Assembly (NCBI GenBank): GCA_002404055.1
Contig: DHIZ01000432.1
Coordinates: 1 to 37,153 of the forward strand
Direction of reading: 5' to 3'
Source: Chloroflexi bacterium UBA4733
GTDB taxonomy: Bacteria > Chloroflexota > UBA4733
Length of the DNA: 37,153 bases
Made by a program: the position numbers and the translations under genes. Positions 25,616 to 34,687 of this stretch are shown piece by piece (the first letter of the stretch is position 1; each line of letters begins with the position of its first letter). Below the pieces are notes generated by a model, which was not told the origin of the DNA, made no database searches, and saw nothing but the letters and a program-made list of their open reading frames with translations.

Positions 25616-28600
25616 GTGAATAGCAAGAGTAGTAAAACAGCCTGGGTGATGAAGCACCCTGCGTTCAGCGTCGTGCCCGGGGTAGCCAGACTGGTCTTCG
25701 GGATTCTGGTAAGCGTGCTGCTCGTCTTGCCTCCACACCCGGCCAACATTGCCAGCGCGCAGACAGCGCCCACGGCGACAGCGACGCCGGTGCCGCAGAC
25801 CTGTCCCTGCACGATCTGGCCCAGCTCCGCCACACCGGCCGTGGCCGACGCCAACGACAGCGGCGCCATCGAGCTAGGGGTGAAGTTCCAGACGGATACC
25901 AGCGGCTACATCCTCGGCGTGCGCTTCTACAAAGGCAGCGCCAACACCGGCACGCACGTCGGCAATCTCTGGTCGAACACGGGCGCCCTGCTCGCCACCG
26001 CTACCTTCAGCGGCGAGACCGCCTCCGGCTGGCAGCAGGTCAACTTCTCCAGTCCGGTCGCCGTCACCGCCAACACCACCTACGTCGCCTCCTACCACAC
26101 CAGCGTCGGCGAGTACGCCTACACCGGCGGCACTTTCGCCACGGCCGGGGTCGACAACGCCCCCCTGCACGCCCTCTCCAACGCCGCCGCCAACGGCAAC
26201 GGCCTCTACCTCTACTCCGCCGCCAGCGCCTTCCCCACCCAAAACTACAACGCCACCAACTACTGGGTCGATGCGCTCTTCAACACCGCTCCCAAGAATC
26301 CCAATCCTCCGGTGATCAGCAACGTGGGCGCCGTCGCCACCTCGTCGGGAACCGTAACCTTCTCCTGGTCGACCAATGAGGGCGCGAATTCCCAGGTGGA
26401 TTACGGCGTGACCGCATCCTACGGCTACTCCACTGCAATTGATACGAATCTTGTGCTCGCTCACTCGCAGCAGATCGTCGGGCTGCCGCCGAATACCACG
26501 TACCACTATCGTGTCAAAAGCACCGATCAGTACGGCAATTCGACAGTGTCGGGTGATTACACTGTCACGACACCCGCAGCAACGCCATCACCCAACCAGG
26601 GTCCGGGTGGCCCCATTCTCGCTATCAGTTCCGCCGCCAACCCATTTTCGCTCTACTACGCCGAAATCCTCCGAGCGGAGGGGCTCAACGAGTTCACGGT
26701 GACCGACATCTCAGCAGTTTCCTCGACGGTGCTGAACAGCTACGATGTCGTGATTCTAGGCGATATGGCCCTCACCGCCGGCCAGGCCACGATGTTGAGC
26801 AACTGGGTCACCGCCGGCGGCAATCTGATCGCCATGCATCCGGATAAGCAGCTCGCCGGCCTGTTGGGACTGACGAGCACCTCGAACACACTCTCCAATG
26901 CCTACCTTCTGGTCAATACGGCCAGTGGCCCGGGTGCAGGCATCGTCAACCAGACCATGCAGTTCCATGGCAGCGCGGACCTGTACGCGCTCAACGGCGC
27001 CTCAGCCGTGGCAACCCTCTACAGCAACGCGACGACTTCGACGCCGAACCCGGCCGTAACGCTCAACACCGTCGGCACGAATGGCGGTAAGGCCGCTGCC
27101 TTTACCTACGATCTGGCACGGTCCATCGTCTACACCCGCCAGGGCGATCCGGCCTGGACGGGCCAGCACCGCGACGGGCTCACTGTCGTCCGTTCCGACG
27201 ATCAATACTATGGCGCTGCCAGCAACGACCCGCAGGCCGACTGGGTCGACCTGAACAAAGTGTCGATCCCGCAGGCCGACGAGCAGCAACGACTCCTGGC
27301 CAACCTCATCACCGAAATGAACCAGACCAAAAAGCCGCTGCCGCGCTTCTGGTATCTTCCCAGCGGCTTGAAAGCGGCCGTTGTCATGACCGGTGACGAC
27401 CACGCCAATGGCGGTACGGCCGGCCGTTGGGATCAGTACATTGCCGATAGCCCGCCCGGCTGCAACGTTGCCGACTGGCAGTGCATCCGCGGCACGTCCT
27501 ATCTCTTTCCCGGTAGCCCCCTCACCGATGCGCAGGCGAAGCAGTACACGGCCCAGGGCTTTGAGGTAGGTCTGCACGTCAACACCGGCTGTGCCGACTG
27601 GACGCCGCCGGACCTCAACTCCTTCTTTTCGCAGCAACTGACTGCCTGGAGTGCCAGCTACCCAAGCGAACCGGCACCCATTACCGAGCGCCTCCACTGC
27701 GTCGCCTGGAGCGACTGGTCCACGGTGGCGCAGACTGAGCTCAGCTATGGAATCCGGTTGGACACCACCTATTACTATTACCCCCCCGCATGGATGGCAA
27801 GCAACCCCGGCTTCATGACCGGCTCCGCCATGCCGATGCGCATCACCAATAGCGACGGCTCGATGGTCGACGTCTACGAAGCAGCGACCCAGTTGACGGA
27901 CGAGTCCGGCCAGACCTACCCCGACGCCATCAACAGCGTGCTCAATAACGCGCTCGGCGCCCTGGGCTTCTACGGAGTATTCACCGTCAACGCCCACACC
28001 GATTCCGCAGCGTCGTCTGTCAGCGACGCGGTGGTCGCCGCGGCGCAAGCGAACCACGTGCCGGTGGTGTCGGCCAAGCAGATGCTGACGTGGATCGATG
28101 GTCGCAACAACTCCTCCTACAGCAACATCACCTGGGGCAACAACAGCCTGAGCTTTTCCGTGACGCAGGCGACGGGAGCGAACAACCTGCAAGGTATGGT
28201 ACCGACCAGCTCGAACGGCTTGCTCCTGGCCGGCATCAGCGAAAACGGCGCCGCCATCGGCTACACGACAGAGACGATCAAGGGCATTGAATACGCCTTC
28301 TTCCCGGCGACGACCGGCTCCTATCAAGCGGCCTACCTCGCCAACACAACCCCTCCGACGATCAGCCACGTCACCGCGAGCGCCATCACCTACCTGGGCG
28401 CGACGGTCGCCTGGAACACGGACGAAGTAGCCGACTCCCAGGTGGACTACGGGACGACAACGGCATACGGGACATCGACCACGCTCGATACTACGCTGGT
28501 CGCCAGCCATTCACAACAGCTCACGTCGCTGACACCGAGTACCCTGTACCATTACCGCGTCCGGAGCCATAACGCCGCAGGCGTCGCAACAGTATCTGGT

Positions 28601-30013
28601 GATTACACCTTTACGACCGCCCCGCCGCCGCCGTGCCCTTGCACCATCTGGAGCAGTACCGCCAAACCCGTCACAGCCTCGTCCGGCGATGCCAGCGGCA
28701 TTGAGGTGGGTGTGAAGTTCCAGACCGACATCTCCGGCTATATCAGCGGCATCCGCTTCTACAAGGGCAGCAGCAACACCGGCCCTCATACCGGCGACCT
28801 GTGGAGCAGCAGCGGCGCCTTGCTCGCCACCGCCACCTTCACAGGCGAGACCGCCTCCGGCTGGCAGCAGGTCACCTTCTCGACACCAGTTGCGGTGACT
28901 GCCAACACGACGTACGTTGCTGCCTACTACGCGCCCTCCGGCAACTATGCCGAGGACGACAACTCCTTCACGGCGGCGCTCAATAATCCGCCCTTGCACG
29001 TGCTGGCCAGCGGGACGAGCGGTGGCAACGGCGTCTACGCCTACGGTGCCGCCAGCACCTTCCCCAACCAGACCTACAACGCCGCCAACTACTGGGTGGA
29101 TGTGGTGTTCACCACCTCCATTCCGACCACGCCGACTCCCACAATCACTCCAACGCCCACGGTTGGCCCCTCGCCAACGGCTACAACGACCCCAACCTCC
29201 ACACCGACCGTCGGGCCTTCGCCAACACCGCATAGCTGTCCCTGCACGATCTGGCCGAGTTCGGCGACGCCGGTGACGCCCGCGACGAGCGATCCCAGTG
29301 CGGTCGAGGTCGGTGTCAAGTTCCAGGCGGACAGCAGCGGCTTCATCAGCGGCATCCGCTTCTACAAGGGCAGCACCAACACCGGCCCCCACAGCGGCGA
29401 CCTCTGGAGCAGCAGCGGCGCCTTGCTGGCCACCGCCACCTTCAGCGGCGAGACCGCCTCCGGCTGGCAACAGGTCAGCTTCTCCAGTCCGGTCGCAATC
29501 ACGGCCAACACCACCTACGTCGCCGCCTACCACACCAGCTCCGGCAACTACGCTGAGGACGATAACTCCTTCACCGCAGCGCTCAACAATCCGCCCTTAC
29601 ACGTGCTGGCCAGCGGCACGAGCGGTGGCAACGGCGTCTACGCCTACGGCGCCGCCAGCACCTTCCCCAACCAGACCTACAACGCCGCCAACTACTGGGT
29701 GGATGTGGTGTTCACGACCGCTGGTGGCAGCGCCACGGCCACCCCAACCGCCACCAGCACGGCCACGGCCACCCCAACCGCTACCAGCACCGCCGGACCG
29801 ACCGCGACCGCGACCAGCACCGCCGGCCCGACGGCCACGCCGACCGCCACCAATACCGCCGGCCCGACGGCCACAGCGACCGCCACCAATACCGCCGGCC
29901 CGACGGCCACAGCGACCAACACACCAGTTGCGACAGCAACCAGCACCCCAACGCCGACGGCCACGGCAACTGCAACGCCAACAAAGACGCCCACGGCCAC
30001 GGCAACACCGTAG
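25616..30013 (+). CDS. Giant secreted modular protein: ThuA-like and deacetylase-like core with DUF4082 modules
   Basis: A protein of about 1465 residues. Signal peptide region about 1-47. Order: DUF4082 (64-225); fibronectin-like domain (232-322; DYGVTASYGYSTAID, YHYRVKSTD); a ThuA/glutamine-amidotransferase-like domain (ILAISSAANPFSLYYAEIL, YDVVILGDMAL, WVTAGGNLIAMHPDKQ); a polysaccharide-deacetylase-like domain (about 576-835) with MTGDDH and VGLHVNTG as candidate metal-binding motifs and FTVNAHTD; a second fibronectin-like domain (912-1002); DUF4082 (1007-1167); linker; DUF4082 (1207-1368); a T/P tail. I chose the GTG at 25616 (GAGAG upstream); GTG 25580 and ATG 25649 are alternatives. 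The frame stops inside the T/P tail with no final module, unlike the protein at 21230. Likely extracellular glycan modification; activity is inferred. Confidence 0.83.
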   Translation: MNSKSSKTAWVMKHPAFSVVPGVARLVFGILVSVLLVLPPHPANIASAQTAPTATATPVPQTCPCTIWPSSATPAVADANDSGAIELGVKFQTDTSGYILGVRFYKGSANTGTHVGNLWSNTGALLATATFSGETASGWQQVNFSSPVAVTANTTYVASYHTSVGEYAYTGGTFATAGVDNAPLHALSNAAANGNGLYLYSAASAFPTQNYNATNYWVDALFNTAPKNPNPPVISNVGAVATSSGTVTFSWSTNEGANSQVDYGVTASYGYSTAIDTNLVLAHSQQIVGLPPNTTYHYRVKSTDQYGNSTVSGDYTVTTPAATPSPNQGPGGPILAISSAANPFSLYYAEILRAEGLNEFTVTDISAVSSTVLNSYDVVILGDMALTAGQATMLSNWVTAGGNLIAMHPDKQLAGLLGLTSTSNTLSNAYLLVNTASGPGAGIVNQTMQFHGSADLYALNGASAVATLYSNATTSTPNPAVTLNTVGTNGGKAAAFTYDLARSIVYTRQGDPAWTGQHRDGLTVVRSDDQYYGAASNDPQADWVDLNKVSIPQADEQQRLLANLITEMNQTKKPLPRFWYLPSGLKAAVVMTGDDHANGGTAGRWDQYIADSPPGCNVADWQCIRGTSYLFPGSPLTDAQAKQYTAQGFEVGLHVNTGCADWTPPDLNSFFSQQLTAWSASYPSEPAPITERLHCVAWSDWSTVAQTELSYGIRLDTTYYYYPPAWMASNPGFMTGSAMPMRITNSDGSMVDVYEAATQLTDESGQTYPDAINSVLNNALGALGFYGVFTVNAHTDSAASSVSDAVVAAAQANHVPVVSAKQMLTWIDGRNNSSYSNITWGNNSLSFSVTQATGANNLQGMVPTSSNGLLLAGISENGAAIGYTTETIKGIEYAFFPATTGSYQAAYLANTTPPTISHVTASAITYLGATVAWNTDEVADSQVDYGTTTAYGTSTTLDTTLVASHSQQLTSLTPSTLYHYRVRSHNAAGVATVSGDYTFTTAPPPPCPCTIWSSTAKPVTASSGDASGIEVGVKFQTDISGYISGIRFYKGSSNTGPHTGDLWSSSGALLATATFTGETASGWQQVTFSTPVAVTANTTYVAAYYAPSGNYAEDDNSFTAALNNPPLHVLASGTSGGNGVYAYGAASTFPNQTYNAANYWVDVVFTTSIPTTPTPTITPTPTVGPSPTATTTPTSTPTVGPSPTPHSCPCTIWPSSATPVTPATSDPSAVEVGVKFQADSSGFISGIRFYKGSTNTGPHSGDLWSSSGALLATATFSGETASGWQQVSFSSPVAITANTTYVAAYHTSSGNYAEDDNSFTAALNNPPLHVLASGTSGGNGVYAYGAASTFPNQTYNAANYWVDVVFTTAGGSATATPTATSTATATPTATSTAGPTATATSTAGPTATPTATNTAGPTATATATNTAGPTATATNTPVATATSTPTPTATATATPTKTPTATATP
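29717..30010 (+). repeat. Terminal Thr-Pro-Ala linker repeat ending at the stop codon
   Basis: Repeats encoding [16 protein letters not shown] units, nearly the same as the linker at 24246-24530. In the first gene the shared stretch ending ACGGCCACGGCAAC runs on to another module; here it is followed by ACCGTAG, a stop. This marks a recombination or truncation point. Confidence 0.8.
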
Positions 30014-30021
30014 TGCGCCTC

Positions 30022-30060
30022 GATGCAGGGCTTCGGGGATGTTTCCCGCGGTCCTGCATC
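30022..30060 (+). terminator. Stem-loop downstream of the second giant secreted gene
   Basis: GATGCAGG (30022-30029) pairs with CCTGCATC (30053-30060). An inner stem CGGGGA/TTCCCG surrounds a short loop. It starts 8 bases after the stop codon. No T-run follows, so it may be a weak or factor-assisted terminator or an mRNA-end hairpin. Confidence 0.5.
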
Positions 30061-30277
30061 CGGACGGCCGGTGAGCACTGGCCTCAACACCTCTTGCGGC
30101 GACTCAGCGCCTGAACGTCTGGTATGCCAGGCGCGGAAACAGTTCAGATGTCCGTCATTATCCTGACGTACCCTGAAGCATCATGAAACGCGTAGAGACG
30201 CTCAAGGGGACAGCAGAGCAAGCCGCCAGTCCACTATGTTTTGCCCGGCAGGACCGGGAAGGGAGGAGGAGAGCAAC

Positions 30278-30817
30278 GTGATAACTGACGACGTCATCTT
30301 CGGGGAGAATGCCAAAGTCTATCAGCCCGGCCTGGTGAACCTGTACGGTTGCCGGATTGGACCGGGCTCGACAGTCGGCCCCTTCGTCGAGATTCAACGC
30401 GGGGCAGTGATCGGCACCAACTGCAAGATTTCCAGCCACACCTTCATTTGTAAGGGAGTCACGATCGAGGATGGCGTATTTGTCGGACACGGCGTCATGT
30501 TCATCAACGATCTCTATCCCCAGGCTGTGAACGACAATGGCAGCATACAAGTAGAAGCCGACTGGGTGATGGCCGATACCCTGGTGAAGTCGCGCGCGTC
30601 GATCGGCACTCACGCCACCATCCTGGGTGGCGTGACCATCGGTGAGCACGCGCTGATCGGCGCCGGCGCGGTGGTCACCCGCGATGTACCGGCCTACGCC
30701 ATCGTCATGGGCGTGCCGGCACGCGTCGTCGGTGACGTGCGCGAGCGCGGCGCGCAGGTAGACCATCGTGACCAGGGCGAGACCGCCCGGGATTTCCAAC
30801 TGGTCGTCACGTCATAG
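30278..30817 (+). CDS. Hexapeptide-repeat N-acetyltransferase (WbpD/WlbB-like)
   Basis: A 179-residue left-handed beta-helix acyltransferase. Isoleucine-patch hexapeptides run through most of the protein ([48 protein letters not shown]) and it ends with the [20 protein letters not shown] block typical of the family. Relatives use acetyl-CoA to N-acetylate a 3-amino sugar nucleotide. I chose the GTG at 30278 since GGAGGAGAG precedes it; an upstream ATG at 30236 lacks a site and adds unrelated residues. It opens an operon with a Gfo/Idh/MocA dehydrogenase and a DegT aminotransferase, the three activities of the WbpB-WbpE-WbpD route to diacetamido sugars. Confidence 0.87.
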   Translation: MITDDVIFGENAKVYQPGLVNLYGCRIGPGSTVGPFVEIQRGAVIGTNCKISSHTFICKGVTIEDGVFVGHGVMFINDLYPQAVNDNGSIQVEADWVMADTLVKSRASIGTHATILGGVTIGEHALIGAGAVVTRDVPAYAIVMGVPARVVGDVRERGAQVDHRDQGETARDFQLVVTS

Positions 30818-30870
30818 GCACGTCCGGCCTGCTGGCGTCAACGAAGAAACGAAGGTACGAGGAGAACGGC

Positions 30871-31908
30871 ATGATTCGGGTCGGTGTGATCGGCTACGGC
30901 TACTGGGGGCCAAACCTGGTGCGCAACTTCGCCGAAACCCCCGGCGCGCAACTCGCGGCAGTGAGCGACATGCGCCCCGATCGCCTGGCGCAGGCCAAAC
31001 AGCGGTATCCCAGCATCCGCACGACCACCGACTACTGCGACCTGTTGCGTGATCCGCATATCGATGCTATCGTCGTCGCTACCCCTGTGGCCAGCCACTT
31101 CGAGCTGGCCTGGCAGGCGCTCCAGGCCGGGAAGCATGTCCTCGTCGAGAAGCCGCTCACCACCTGCGCTGATCAGGCCAGGCGGCTGATCGCGGAAGCT
31201 GAACGGCGTCACCTCACCCTGATGGTGGATCATACCTTTGTCTACAGCAGCGCCGTCGGCAAGATCAAGGAACTAGTCGATAGCGAAGCGCTGGGCAACC
31301 TCTACTACTATGACGCCGTGCGCGTCAACCTCGGTCTCTTCCGCCACGACGTGAACGTCATCTGGGATCTGGCGATGCACGATCTCTCAATCATGGACTA
31401 CGTCCTGCCCGAACGGCCGAGAGCCATCTCCGCAACAGGCATGAGTCACGTTCCCGGCGAGCAGGAGAATATCGCCTATCTGACGCTGTTCTTCGACAGC
31501 CGCTTGATCGCTCACATCCACGTCAACTGGCTGGCGCCGGTCAAGGTGCGGCGCGCCCTCATCGGCGGCAGCGAGAAGATGATCGTCTACGACGACATTG
31601 AGCCGAGCGAGAAGATCAAGGTGTATGACAAAGGGATAACCCTGAGCGACAACAGCAACGGGAATGGCGAGAGCCTCTACAAAATGCTCATCGGCTATCG
31701 GACGGGCGATATGTGGGCACCGCAACTGGACATGACGGAGGCGCTGCGGACCGAAGCCTCACACTTTGTGCAGTGCATCGAGCACAATCAACGGCCCACG
31801 ACGGATGGTGAAGCCGGGCTGCACATTGTGCAACTCCTGGAGGCGGCGACACAATCTATGAAGGAACAAGGTCGGCTGGTCGAATTGAAGAGTGGAGTGG
31901 CCCTGTGA
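30871..31908 (+). CDS. Gfo/Idh/MocA-family sugar-nucleotide dehydrogenase (WbpB/WlbA-like)
   Basis: A 345-residue NAD(P)-dependent oxidoreductase. The N-terminal Rossmann domain has VIGYGYWGPNLVRNF (GxGxxG), VATPVASHFELA and HVLVEKPLTT with the conserved Glu-Lys-Pro; the C-terminal domain contains WDLAMHDLSIMDYV, including the His-Asp pair typical of the active site. In WbpB/WlbA-type enzymes the 3-hydroxyl of a UDP-sugar is oxidised to a keto group, which a DegT aminotransferase then aminates. That aminotransferase is the next gene, its GTG start overlapping this stop by 4 bases. The substrate is inferred from neighbours. Confidence 0.88.
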   Translation: MIRVGVIGYGYWGPNLVRNFAETPGAQLAAVSDMRPDRLAQAKQRYPSIRTTTDYCDLLRDPHIDAIVVATPVASHFELAWQALQAGKHVLVEKPLTTCADQARRLIAEAERRHLTLMVDHTFVYSSAVGKIKELVDSEALGNLYYYDAVRVNLGLFRHDVNVIWDLAMHDLSIMDYVLPERPRAISATGMSHVPGEQENIAYLTLFFDSRLIAHIHVNWLAPVKVRRALIGGSEKMIVYDDIEPSEKIKVYDKGITLSDNSNGNGESLYKMLIGYRTGDMWAPQLDMTEALRTEASHFVQCIEHNQRPTTDGEAGLHIVQLLEAATQSMKEQGRLVELKSGVAL

Positions 31909-33011
31909 TCCCCTTTGTCGATCTGAAAGCACAATACCACAGCATCAAGCCAGACATCGATGCGGCGGTTCTAGCGGTGCTGGAGAGTACTCAGTTCGTC
32001 CTCGGCAACGAAGTCGCGGCGTTTGAAGAGGAGTTTGCCGGCTATTCCGGCGGCCGCCACGGCATCGCGGTGAACTCGGGCACCAGCGCGCTGCACCTGG
32101 CCCTGCTGGCCGCCGGGATCGGGCCGGGCGACGAGGTCATCACCACCCCGTTTACCTTCGTGGCCACGGCGGCAGCCATCCGCTATACGGGCGCCAGGCC
32201 GGTGTATGCCGATATCGATCCGCACTCCTTCAACCTGGACCCGGCCAGGATCGAAGCCGCCATCACCGAGCGGACAAAAGCGATCCTACCGGTGCATCTG
32301 TACGGCCAACCTGCCGATATGGCGGCAATCATGGAAGTGGCGCGGCGTCATAGTCTGGTCGTCATCGAGGATGCCTGCCAGGCGCACGGCGCGGAGTACC
32401 ACGGACAACGCGTCGGCAGCATCGGTGACATCGGCTGCTTCAGCTTTTATCCGGGCAAGAACCTGGGCGCCTATGGTGAGGGTGGTCTGGCCGTCACGAA
32501 TAATCCCGATTTCGCGAAGACGATGCGTATGCTGCGGGACTGGGGCCAGGAGAAGCGCTACCACCACGTCCTGCCAGGCTACAACTACCGGATGGAGGGC
32601 ATCCAGGGCGCCATCCTGCGCGTCAAGCTGCGACATCTGGAGGACTGGACTGAGGCGCGGCGCGCCCACGCCGCGACCTACGACGCCCTGCTGGCCGGTG
32701 CCTGCCTGCAGACACCGGCGACAACGACCGACGTGCGCCACGTCTATCACGTCTACGCCATCCGCACGACGCGCCGGGACGCCGTTCAACAGACTCTCCA
32801 GGAGCGTGGCATCCAGACCGGCATCCACTACCCGATCCCCGTCCACCTGCAGCAAGCCTACGCCGACCCGCAGTTCCAGGCCGGCGACTTCCCCTGCGCC
32901 GCGGCGGCGGCGACGACGGTGCTGTCGCTGCCCATGTTCCCCGAGCTGACGGAGGAACAGATCGCGACGGTGGCGGCAGCGACACGGGAGGCCTGCGGCG
33001 ATGGCCGCTAA
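31905..33011 (+). CDS. DegT/DnrJ/EryC1/StrS aminotransferase (WbpE/WlbC-like)
   Basis: A 368-residue PLP-dependent sugar aminotransferase. It has [11 protein letters not shown] at the N-terminus, the substrate/cofactor segment [25 protein letters not shown] with the Asp that contacts the pyridine nitrogen, and [15 protein letters not shown] containing the Schiff-base Lys185. The end ([25 protein letters not shown]) is typical. It overlaps the dehydrogenase before it by 4 bases and the acyltransferase after it by 11, so all are made from one transcript. Its expected role is amination of the 3-keto sugar nucleotide made by the preceding enzyme. Confidence 0.92.
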   Translation: MIPFVDLKAQYHSIKPDIDAAVLAVLESTQFVLGNEVAAFEEEFAGYSGGRHGIAVNSGTSALHLALLAAGIGPGDEVITTPFTFVATAAAIRYTGARPVYADIDPHSFNLDPARIEAAITERTKAILPVHLYGQPADMAAIMEVARRHSLVVIEDACQAHGAEYHGQRVGSIGDIGCFSFYPGKNLGAYGEGGLAVTNNPDFAKTMRMLRDWGQEKRYHHVLPGYNYRMEGIQGAILRVKLRHLEDWTEARRAHAATYDALLAGACLQTPATTTDVRHVYHVYAIRTTRRDAVQQTLQERGIQTGIHYPIPVHLQQAYADPQFQAGDFPCAAAAATTVLSLPMFPELTEEQIATVAAATREACGDGR

Positions 33012-33717
33012 GGCTGAGCAGGTTGCTCGGCGCGTCGCGGCCATCCACGGCCGGCAGGAAGTCAGTCCGGATCCCGAATTTGAACTGGGCCTGGCCGATT
33101 ACCTGCGTGGTCAGTATGACCGTACTGGCCTGATCGACCTCTACACGCGCTACGCGCTTGGCGACGGCGATCTCGATCTACGCATGCGCCGGGCAATCTG
33201 GCGGGCGCTGGCCCGGCACTGCGGCCACGGCCTCCAGGTGGGGAGCAGCGTGGGCTTCAAGCATGCCGAGACCTTCGAGCTGGGAGACGGCGTCTTCATC
33301 GGCGCCCAGGCCTACTTGCAAGGGCGCTTCGACGGGCGCTGCGTCATCGGCAATCACGTCTGGATTGGTCCCCAGAGCTACTTCGACGCCCGTGACCTCG
33401 TGATTGAGGACCACGTCGGCTGGGGCCCTGGCGCGAAGGTGCTTGGTTCCGCTCACACCGGCCTGCCGGTCGACGTCCCCATCATTCAGACCGATTTAGA
33501 CATCAAGCCGGTACGCATCGAAGCCTGGGCCGATATCGGCGTCAACGCGGTGATCCTGCCGGGCGTGACGGTAGGCAAAGGGAGCATTGTCGGTGCCGGA
33601 GCCATCGTCACTAGAGACGTGCCCCCCTTCACGATCGTGGCCGGAGTGCCGGCGCAGGTACTACGGCAGCGGGAAGACCGGGTCGAGAAGACCAAGAAAG
33701 AGCAGCATGCAGAATAA
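33001..33717 (+). CDS. Hexapeptide-repeat acyltransferase
   Basis: A 238-residue protein. An N-terminal helical part (residues 1-75) precedes a left-handed beta-helix: [49 protein letters not shown] (with the His of CAT/LacA-type enzymes), then [20 protein letters not shown] and [20 protein letters not shown]. It belongs to the maltose/galactoside O-acetyltransferase-like superfamily and probably acetylates a hydroxyl or amine on a sugar. The start overlaps the aminotransferase by 11 bases and the end overlaps the epimerase gene by 11 bases. Acceptor unknown. It differs from the WbpD-like enzyme at 30278, so the operon holds two distinct acetylation steps. Confidence 0.85.
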   Translation: MAAKAEQVARRVAAIHGRQEVSPDPEFELGLADYLRGQYDRTGLIDLYTRYALGDGDLDLRMRRAIWRALARHCGHGLQVGSSVGFKHAETFELGDGVFIGAQAYLQGRFDGRCVIGNHVWIGPQSYFDARDLVIEDHVGWGPGAKVLGSAHTGLPVDVPIIQTDLDIKPVRIEAWADIGVNAVILPGVTVGKGSIVGAGAIVTRDVPPFTIVAGVPAQVLRQREDRVEKTKKEQHAE

Positions 33718-34687
33718 GCGTATCGTCATCACGGGCGGCGCCGGGCTGATCGGCTCCCACATTGCCGACCAGCTCGTCCAGCAGGGGGCCGGTGAAATTA
33801 TCGTGCTGGACAACCTGGTGCGGGGCCGGCTGGAGAACCTGGCCTGGGCGCGCGCTCACGGTCGACTCACCCTGGTCGAGGGGGACATTCGTAACCGGCA
33901 GCTCCTTGCCGATGTTATGCGGGGAGTCGACGTCGTCTTTCACCAGGCGGCTATCCGCATCACGCAGTGCGCCGAGGAGCCCCGGCTGGCGCTGGAAGTG
34001 CTGGCGGATGGCGCCTTCAATGTGTTGGAAGCGGCCGTGCAGGCGGGTGTCGGCAAGGTCGTGGCGGCATCCTCCGCCTCCGTCCTCGGCATGGCCGAGG
34101 AGTTCCCGACCACGGAGCAGCATCACCCCTACAACAACCGCACCCTGTACGGCGCCGCCAAGGCCTTCAACGAAGGGCTGCTGCGCAGCTTCAACGACAT
34201 GTACGGCTTGCAATACGTGGCCTTGCGCTACTTCAACGTCTACGGTCCCCGCATGGACATCTTCGGCGCCTACACGGAAGTGTTGATCCGTTGGATGGAG
34301 CGCATAGTCGCCGGCAAGCCGCCGCTCATCTTCGGTGACGGCAACCAGACCATGGACTTCGTGTTCGTGGAGGACATCGCGCGGGCCAACATCCTGGCGG
34401 CCCAGTCCGCCATCAGCGATGAGGTGTTCAACGTCGCCAGCGGCGTGGAGACCAGCCTGCGCGACCTCGCCCACGCCCTGCTGCGCGTGATGGGGTCGAA
34501 CCTTGAGCTCGAGTTCGGCCCGGAGCGCAAGGTGAACCCGGTCGGCCGCCGGCTGGCGGACACGCGCAAGGCCAAAGAGCTCCTCGGCTACGAGGCGCGC
34601 GTCTCGCTGGAAGAGGGCCTGCGCCGCCTGGTGGCCTGGTGGCAAGCAGAGCAACGAGTCAAGGAGGTGGCGTATGCCGGTGTCTGA
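33707..34687 (+). CDS. NAD-dependent sugar-nucleotide epimerase/dehydratase (extended SDR)
   Basis: A 326-residue extended short-chain dehydrogenase. [11 protein letters not shown] at 9-19 is the GxxGxxG cofactor loop, VLDNLVRG the ribose-binding strand, ASSASVLG contains the active-site Ser, and Tyr148-Gly-Ala-Ala-Lys152 is the catalytic Yxxx[14 protein letters not shown] and [11 protein letters not shown] are hallmarks of UDP-glucose 4-epimerase-like enzymes. The ATG at 33707 is the right start because the Rossmann fold begins directly after it; an in-frame upstream codon at 33587 would only read the previous gene in another frame. It is coupled to both neighbours by short overlaps. Whether it epimerises or dehydrates cannot be told from sequence alone. 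Confidence 0.9.
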   Translation: MQNKRIVITGGAGLIGSHIADQLVQQGAGEIIVLDNLVRGRLENLAWARAHGRLTLVEGDIRNRQLLADVMRGVDVVFHQAAIRITQCAEEPRLALEVLADGAFNVLEAAVQAGVGKVVAASSASVLGMAEEFPTTEQHHPYNNRTLYGAAKAFNEGLLRSFNDMYGLQYVALRYFNVYGPRMDIFGAYTEVLIRWMERIVAGKPPLIFGDGNQTMDFVFVEDIARANILAAQSAISDEVFNVASGVETSLRDLAHALLRVMGSNLELEFGPERKVNPVGRRLADTRKAKELLGYEARVSLEEGLRRLVAWWQAEQRVKEVAYAGV

